Source: Kangiella sediminilitoris
Lineage (GTDB): Bacteria > Pseudomonadota > Gammaproteobacteria > Enterobacterales > Kangiellaceae
Reading direction: 5' to 3'
DNA length: 64,000 bases
Assembly: GCF_001708405.1 (NCBI RefSeq)
Contig: NZ_CP012418.1
Coordinates: 1,640,501 to 1,704,500 of the forward strand
In this document: positions 59,294 to 64,000 of the stretch, piece by piece
Layout: each line of letters starts with the position of its first letter
How positions within the stretch are numbered: the first letter of the stretch is position 1
The notes under the pieces: model-generated
What the model was told of the DNA's origin: nothing
The model's database searches: none
Seen by the model: only the letters and a program-made list of their open reading frames with translations
Translations under genes and position numbers: made by a program

Positions 59294-61003
59294 TTAAACT
59301 GCCTCGAGGTGAGAGATAATCAACTGTAGTTCAGGCTGATAATAATCATTAATATCGGGGCGGAAAACTGCTCGAATGGCATCTACCGGTTCTTCCCATT
59401 TTTGTGGCTCAATCCTGAAAGCAATAGCAGAGATTGGTAGAGGGCACCCTTCTTTTCGCAGGGTCAGCTTCAGATGGTTTTCACCTACAATTCGCTTATT
59501 TAATACTTCAAACTCATCATCAAAGGCTGGTTCCACAAAACCCTGACCAAATGGCCCTGACTGAGCTAGTAACTGTGCATGCTCCAGGCTATATTCATCA
59601 ACACTTAGGGCACCATCAGTTTCAATAACATCCTGTAGGGTATTACTCCCCAAAACTGTTCTAACCGCCTCCTCGAAAGCAGCTTTGAACTCGGAGAACT
59701 TTTGTTTTTCGATAGAAAGACCAGCAGCCATGGCATGTCCACCAAACTTTTCAATCAGATTCGGGTTTCTCGCATCTACTAATGCTAAAGCATCTCTTAT
59801 ATGTACCTCCTTAACTGAGCGACCCGAGCCTTTAATAAAAGTATCGTCGGCATTAGCAAAAACAATACATGGCCTATAGCTCCGTTCTTTCAGTCTCGAA
59901 GCAACCAAACCAACGACGCCTTGATGCCAGTGAGGTTCATAAAGACACAACGAAAAACTATCATCTTCGGTAAAGTCCATACTATCTAGTTGAGACAGGG
60001 CTTCATCTTGCATTTCCTGCTCAACCTGCTGACGATCAGAATTTAGGGTATGTAAGACCTGAGCTAGCTCTTTGGCATTTGAAGCTGTCTCTGCCAGCAA
60101 ACACTCAATTCCTAATCCCATATCATCCAGTCGACCTGCCGCGTTTAGCCTAGGACCTACGGCAAAGCCGAGATCGCTTGACTTTATTTTGACCGGGTCT
60201 CGCTTAGCCATTCTTAACAATTCAACGATACCAGGACGGCATTTCATCGCTCGAATAAGCTTTAGACCATGATGGACAAGAATACGGTTATTTTTATCCA
60301 ATGGAACCACGTCAGCTACTGTTCCCAAGGCAACTAAATCCAGATAACGGGCTAGATTAATGAGTTTTCTGCCCTCTTTTTCAAACCATCCCTCATCCCT
60401 CAAAAAAGCCCTAAAGGCAAGTAGCACATAAAATATAACGCCTACGCCAGCCAAGTTCTTACTAGGGAACTCATCTCCAGGTTGATTTGGATTAACTATT
60501 GCGTCAGCTTTTGGCAACTCATCACCGGCCAGGTGATGGTCTGTCACCAGCACTTTGATTCCGGCTTCTTTTGCTGCTCGAACACCAGCAATACTCGAAA
60601 TGCCGTTATCGACCGTAATAATTAAGTCAGGCTTCATCTCTTTAGCCACTTCTACAAGCTCAGGAGATAGCCCATAACCATAATCAAACCGGTTTGGGAC
60701 TAAATAATCGACATCCATTCCAAGCTCGCTTAATACCAGTTTGGCAAGCGCACTACTGGTTGCGCCATCGGCATCGAAGTCACCAACAATCAGTATGGAT
60801 TCATTATTCTTTAGGCTTTGCCACAATAGAGAGACAGCTGTATCAATATCCTTCAGGCTGTGAAAGGACTCCAGCTCTGAAAGCTCGTAAGATAGCTCGT
60901 CCTTAGATGTTACACCTCGGTTTGCATAAATACGGTTTAACAAATCTGAATCGGTTAAAGGTAATACTTCAGGAGCTTCTCTACGACGTATCTTCAATGG
61001 CAT
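59294..61003 (-). CDS. recJ: single-stranded-DNA-specific exonuclease RecJ
   Basis: A 569-residue RecJ, a 5'-3' exonuclease for recombination and mismatch repair. DHH-family motifs are IVGDFDADGATSSALAKL, VTVDNG, VTDHHLAG, and RLNAAGRLDDMGLG; the DHHA1 motif FGGHAMAAGLS lies near 440, and an OB-type C-terminal region follows. The order recJ-(Mth938 gene)-dsbC-xerD is the conserved gammaproteobacterial one. No frameshift is seen. Confidence 0.95.
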   Translation of the reverse strand: MPLKIRRREAPEVLPLTDSDLLNRIYANRGVTSKDELSYELSELESFHSLKDIDTAVSLLWQSLKNNESILIVGDFDADGATSSALAKLVLSELGMDVDYLVPNRFDYGYGLSPELVEVAKEMKPDLIITVDNGISSIAGVRAAKEAGIKVLVTDHHLAGDELPKADAIVNPNQPGDEFPSKNLAGVGVIFYVLLAFRAFLRDEGWFEKEGRKLINLARYLDLVALGTVADVVPLDKNNRILVHHGLKLIRAMKCRPGIVELLRMAKRDPVKIKSSDLGFAVGPRLNAAGRLDDMGLGIECLLAETASNAKELAQVLHTLNSDRQQVEQEMQDEALSQLDSMDFTEDDSFSLCLYEPHWHQGVVGLVASRLKERSYRPCIVFANADDTFIKGSGRSVKEVHIRDALALVDARNPNLIEKFGGHAMAAGLSIEKQKFSEFKAAFEEAVRTVLGSNTLQDVIETDGALSVDEYSLEHAQLLAQSGPFGQGFVEPAFDDEFEVLNKRIVGENHLKLTLRKEGCPLPISAIAFRIEPQKWEEPVDAIRAVFRPDINDYYQPELQLIISHLEAV

Positions 61004-61096
61004 ATAATGATTAATAATTTACACTCAAAGTTGGAGTTCGTTATACTGGAATTTGCTTAAGGCTGCAAAGTCTTCAACCAAACTTTTGAAAAGCTT

Positions 61097-61465
61097 ATGG
61101 ATATTACGCTCGACAAATCTTCAGGTCATTATCAAATAAAATCCTATCACCAAGGTAAAATTACTATCAATGATGAGCAGTATCAGAAGCCTGTCCTGGT
61201 CAGTCTAGACACTCTTTCAGTCGATAAGCTGCCCCAGTCCATAGATAACTTCGACGAAGCCTTATTGAAGCGTCTGGATATAAAACAGTATGAAGCGGTT
61301 TTGGTCGGAACAGGTAAATCTATGCAGATGCTTTCATGGGAAGTGATAGAGGCGGCACAGATGTTAGGTGCACCCCTGGAAGTCATGTCCACAGGTGCTG
61401 CCTGCCGTACCTTCACTGTTTTGGCCAGTGAAGGTCGACAAGTACTGGCTATTCTGTACCCCTGA
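61097..61465 (+). CDS. Mth938-like domain protein (DUF498)
   Basis: A 122-residue single-domain protein of the Mth938/Xcc1710 fold, also found in the mitochondrial complex I assembly factor NDUFAF3. The core reads LLKRLDIKQYEAVLVGTGKSM and TGAACRTFTVLASEGRQVLAILYP. The biochemical role in bacteria is not established. It is divergent from recJ and converges on dsbC with 5 bases between the stops. Confidence 0.8.
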   Translation: MDITLDKSSGHYQIKSYHQGKITINDEQYQKPVLVSLDTLSVDKLPQSIDNFDEALLKRLDIKQYEAVLVGTGKSMQMLSWEVIEAAQMLGAPLEVMSTGAACRTFTVLASEGRQVLAILYP

Positions 61466-61470
61466 GAAGG

Positions 61471-62295
61471 TTATTTAGTTGCAATCTCTTTAGTGTCTGC
61501 TTTGGGTCCAAAGAGCTTGTCGAGACGCTCTCTCAAAATCTCAGCCTGCAGATAACCTCCAATCAAGTCACCATTTTCAAGAATAATACCCGGAGTACCA
61601 TTTAGGCCAAATTTTCTGACCAAAGCCATATGCTCTCTGAAAGGAGTTTTGCAATTGCCTGTACGGTACTTGTGCTGCACTTTTGCTTCCGTCATGGCTG
61701 TTTGTTGATCGGCTGCACACCAGATACCACGCAATTTTTCCGCAGATTTGGAGGTCAAGCCTGCTCTAGGGAATGCCAGATAACGGAGTGTAATGCCTCT
61801 ATCCAGATACTCCTGACGTTCGCGGTGCATTTTCTGACAATAGCCACAGTCAACGTCAGTGAAAATTGTTATGACATGTTTTTCATTAGGAGCTTGATAA
61901 ACCACCATATCTTCTTCGTCCAGAGCATTGATCTCAGCTTTGCGCATAGGTGATTCTAATTTTTGAATTTCTGCAACACGCTCTGAAGTGACATTACGCA
62001 CTTTTGGAGTGGAAATATCCAGCATTTGTCCTTTGATAAGGTACTTACCATTATCAGACACATAATATAAATCGCCCTGAAGCATGAAGGAATACAGGCC
62101 CTCAATATCAGACATGGTTACATGTTGGACTTGCGCCGATGGGAATCTTTCCTGCAAGAGCTGCTGCATCTGCTCTTGGTTTAAAGCAGCTTGTTGCTCA
62201 GACTCATCATTTTTCATTAGGCTTGCGGCTTGAGTTCCAGCCACAAACAATGAGCTTATGACACTTAAAAGTATATATTTAGTCAATGTTTGCAT
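61471..62295 (-). CDS. dsbC: thiol:disulfide interchange protein DsbC
   Basis: A 274-residue periplasmic disulphide isomerase. A signal peptide (about 1-24) ends near GTQA; the N-terminal dimerisation region follows and the thioredoxin-fold domain has the active site CGYC (VDCGYCQKMH) and the cis-proline loop (GTPGIIL). The frame is open to 62319, but the leading MILIKYGA has no signal-peptide logic; ATG 62295 (MQTLTKY) is preferred. Its neighbours xerD and recJ match the usual xerD-dsbC-recJ order. Confidence 0.93.
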   Translation of the reverse strand: MQTLTKYILLSVISSLFVAGTQAASLMKNDESEQQAALNQEQMQQLLQERFPSAQVQHVTMSDIEGLYSFMLQGDLYYVSDNGKYLIKGQMLDISTPKVRNVTSERVAEIQKLESPMRKAEINALDEEDMVVYQAPNEKHVITIFTDVDCGYCQKMHRERQEYLDRGITLRYLAFPRAGLTSKSAEKLRGIWCAADQQTAMTEAKVQHKYRTGNCKTPFREHMALVRKFGLNGTPGIILENGDLIGGYLQAEILRERLDKLFGPKADTKEIATK

Positions 62296-62432
62296 AGCAC
62301 CGTATTTTATCAGAATCATTCATTGAGTTAGCAGTTCCACTAGCGATTAACGAACTGCTTCCATTCCATAACACTTATTCTAGACGCGCAAACTCACAAA
62401 AAGTAAGTTGATTTACAAAGTTTTACAAGCAG

Positions 62433-63320
62433 TCAGCCCCTAGGATGGTGCTCACTATGTAACTGTTTCAGGCGCTCTCTTGCCACATAGGTATAGATTT
62501 GAGTGGTCGATAAATCGCTATGGCCTAAAAGCATCTGTAATGTCCTTAAGTCTGCACCATGGTTCAGTAAATGAGTGGCGAATGCGTGGCGCAAGGTGTG
62601 CGGGGACAAATGTGTGCGGATACCCGCGTTTTTTGCATAATGCTTTATTCGATACCAGAAGGTTTGCCGCGTCATTATGCTTCCTCTGGTACTGAGAAAT
62701 AGCCAGTCGTTTGGTGCGTTTGAAGCAAGCTCTGGACGTCCGTATTTTAAGTAAGCCCGCACAGCAGATAAAGCCTCCTCACCAATTGGAACCAATCGCT
62801 CTTTATTACCCTTGCCTATAACCCTCATCACTCCCTGAATAAAACCAATTTGATTAACTTCCATACTAATTAACTCGGTAATACGTAAACCACTGCTATA
62901 GAGCAGTTCAAGCATTGCCTTATCCCGAAGTCCAATGGGTGTATCCAGCTCAGGTTGAGCAAGGAGTAACTCGACATCTTTCTCACTTAATGTTTTTGGT
63001 ACTGGCGGTTGTACCTTAGGAGTTTCTATCTGTTGTGTTGGATCAATCTTAATCTGGTTGGTTTGAAGGAGATATTGATAAAATTTACGCGCAGATGACA
63101 AAAACCGAGCAGTTGAGCGACTACTGTAGTTTTTTTTGTAACGATAAGCCATATAGCTCTGTAAAGTTGATAAATCACAACTTTCCAGAGAAGAGCTCCC
63201 CTTATCAAGCCACTTTGCAAATAGCTTTAAGTCACTGCGATAACTAGATAAAGTGGCATCAGAGAGTCCCTGCTCCATCCATACATGATCACAAAAACGT
63301 TCGATTAATGCCGAATTCAC
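62433..63320 (-). CDS. xerD: tyrosine recombinase XerD
   Basis: A 295-residue site-specific recombinase that resolves chromosome dimers at dif with XerC. The N-terminal SAM-like domain is intact; catalytic residues are in SSGLRITELIS (Arg), GKGNKERLVPI (Lys), HTLRHAFATHLL (His, Arg), LGHSDLSTTQIYTYV (His, Tyr). The XerD assignment rather than XerC rests on the dsbC-recJ linkage. A dif site was not looked for beyond this window. Confidence 0.93.
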   Translation of the reverse strand: MNSALIERFCDHVWMEQGLSDATLSSYRSDLKLFAKWLDKGSSSLESCDLSTLQSYMAYRYKKNYSSRSTARFLSSARKFYQYLLQTNQIKIDPTQQIETPKVQPPVPKTLSEKDVELLLAQPELDTPIGLRDKAMLELLYSSGLRITELISMEVNQIGFIQGVMRVIGKGNKERLVPIGEEALSAVRAYLKYGRPELASNAPNDWLFLSTRGSIMTRQTFWYRIKHYAKNAGIRTHLSPHTLRHAFATHLLNHGADLRTLQMLLGHSDLSTTQIYTYVARERLKQLHSEHHPRG

Positions 63321-63440
63321 TCAAAACCCCATCTTTTTAAGGTTATTTTTTAAACAGTTCACACCCAGTGCTTATAAAGCATTTTCTATACTGATATTAT
63401 CACAGGTGGATTTTAGGACTGAATTAAAAAGGAGTTTATT

Positions 63441-64000
63441 ATGAAGTTACCTATTATTTCATCTATTGTTTTATTCTCAGTGGCACCAACTGCATTTTCA
63501 GCACCAGGAACCCCGCCAGGCCAACCATTTCAGGGAGTGGTAGAAGAAATCACTGAAGAAATAGAGCAGGTTAAAGATCAAATAAACGATTTAGAGACAG
63601 ATTTGGGCTCTCTTCAGGGTGATGTGGACGATATAGCCAATGATGTTTCGAGTCTAAGCAATACCTTAGAGGTTCAGGTCGTTGTTCATACCGATGCATG
63701 CGCCTCAGTACCAGTGCAATGCGGTGCTGATGCTGCCGATGAGCATACTTATGAAGCTGCCTCTTCATCAAACCACAACCCATTCCCAATACGTATTTTG
63801 GTGAGCAAGAATGGCTCACCGGTATCCGGCTTAAGTGCAAGCCAGTTCGACTATAACAACTCATTTGTTCCAGCTGGGGGAACCTCTTCCAGTAAATGTG
63901 ATGTTGAGTGTGGTCCTAGTTGGTTCCAGGATGCGGGTCATGGTGTTTACAGTGTATACGTGGACCGTTCTTCAAATGATGGTGAGAATTGGGATGCCGG
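63441..64000 (+). CDS. exported protein of unknown function (3' partial)
   Basis: The frame runs off the window after about 186 codons. It has a signal peptide (about 1-20, ending AFSA), a short proline-rich stretch (PGTPPGQPF), then a heptad-like acidic coiled coil (about 33-70: ITEEIEQVKDQINDLETDL). A cysteine-containing globular part with DACASVPVQC follows. AAGGAG before ATG 63441 is an excellent ribosome site. I do not recognise the family; a surface or periplasmic role is inferred from the signal peptide. Confidence 0.7.
   Translation, partial: MKLPIISSIVLFSVAPTAFSAPGTPPGQPFQGVVEEITEEIEQVKDQINDLETDLGSLQGDVDDIANDVSSLSNTLEVQVVVHTDACASVPVQCGADAADEHTYEAASSSNHNPFPIRILVSKNGSPVSGLSASQFDYNNSFVPAGGTSSSKCDVECGPSWFQDAGHGVYSVYVDRSSNDGENWDA

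Overview
The window is a chromosomal segment of a free-living gammaproteobacterium, moderately AT-rich by eye. Nearly every block is a recognisable gammaproteobacterial neighbourhood: trpS-scpA-scpB-rluB, yciB-yciI-bolA opposite rnm-yciO, ispF-truD-surE-pcm-nlpD, pyrG-kdsA-eno-ftsB-ispD, relA-mazG, rlmD and barA/gacS, and xerD-dsbC-recJ. Gene order and protein style recall Kangiella-like marine bacteria, but the genus is a low-confidence guess. No tRNA, rRNA, CRISPR array, transposase or prophage gene was seen.

Layout. 1-8.8 kb: the 3' end of a mupP/gph phosphatase; a reverse-strand signalling unit (response regulator, histidine kinase with a sugar-binding-like sensor, GAF-PAS-GGDEF-EAL protein); yciK; ppx. 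8.8-15.6 kb: ppk, rluB, a CheY-like protein, scpB, scpA, trpS. 15.8-23.3 kb: a lipoprotein and S9-peptidase pair, yciO and rnm opposite yciB-yciI-bolA, a DUF2007 protein, a frameshifted alpha/beta hydrolase and an unknown anchored protein. 23.3-28 kb: nlpD, a yqaA-like gene, pcm, surE, truD, ispF. 28-37.5 kb: a seven-gene histidine operon and an amtB-PII-GNAT unit, both lying between ispF and ispD, which are normally adjacent. 37.6-46.4 kb: ispD, ftsB, eno, kdsA, pyrG, yaiI, mazG, relA. 46.7-50.1 kb: katG followed by a repeat-rich, gene-poor stretch. 50.1-64 kb: rlmD, a DEDD exonuclease, a periplasmic binding protein coupled to a BarA/GacS hybrid kinase, mtaB, mscS, recJ, dsbC, xerD and the start of an exported protein that runs off the window.

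The most interesting region is the histidine operon. All ten enzymatic steps appear to be covered by seven ORFs, because HisA, HisI and HisE are one polypeptide and HisC is fused to a complete HAD phosphatase. That phosphatase could be the histidinol-phosphatase missing from the short, dehydratase-only HisB. Upstream of hisG lie two consecutive attenuators. Each has its own histidine-rich leader peptide (HHHHYH and HHHHHH), a complementary antiterminator segment and an intrinsic terminator. The neighbouring amtB carries two NtrC-like palindromes and a possible sigma-54 promoter.

Other points of interest: a sortase-system-type two-component pair with no sortase in view, placed next to a c-di-GMP protein; a periplasmic binding protein translationally coupled to the BarA-like kinase; and a structured repeat with a three-way-junction fold downstream of katG.
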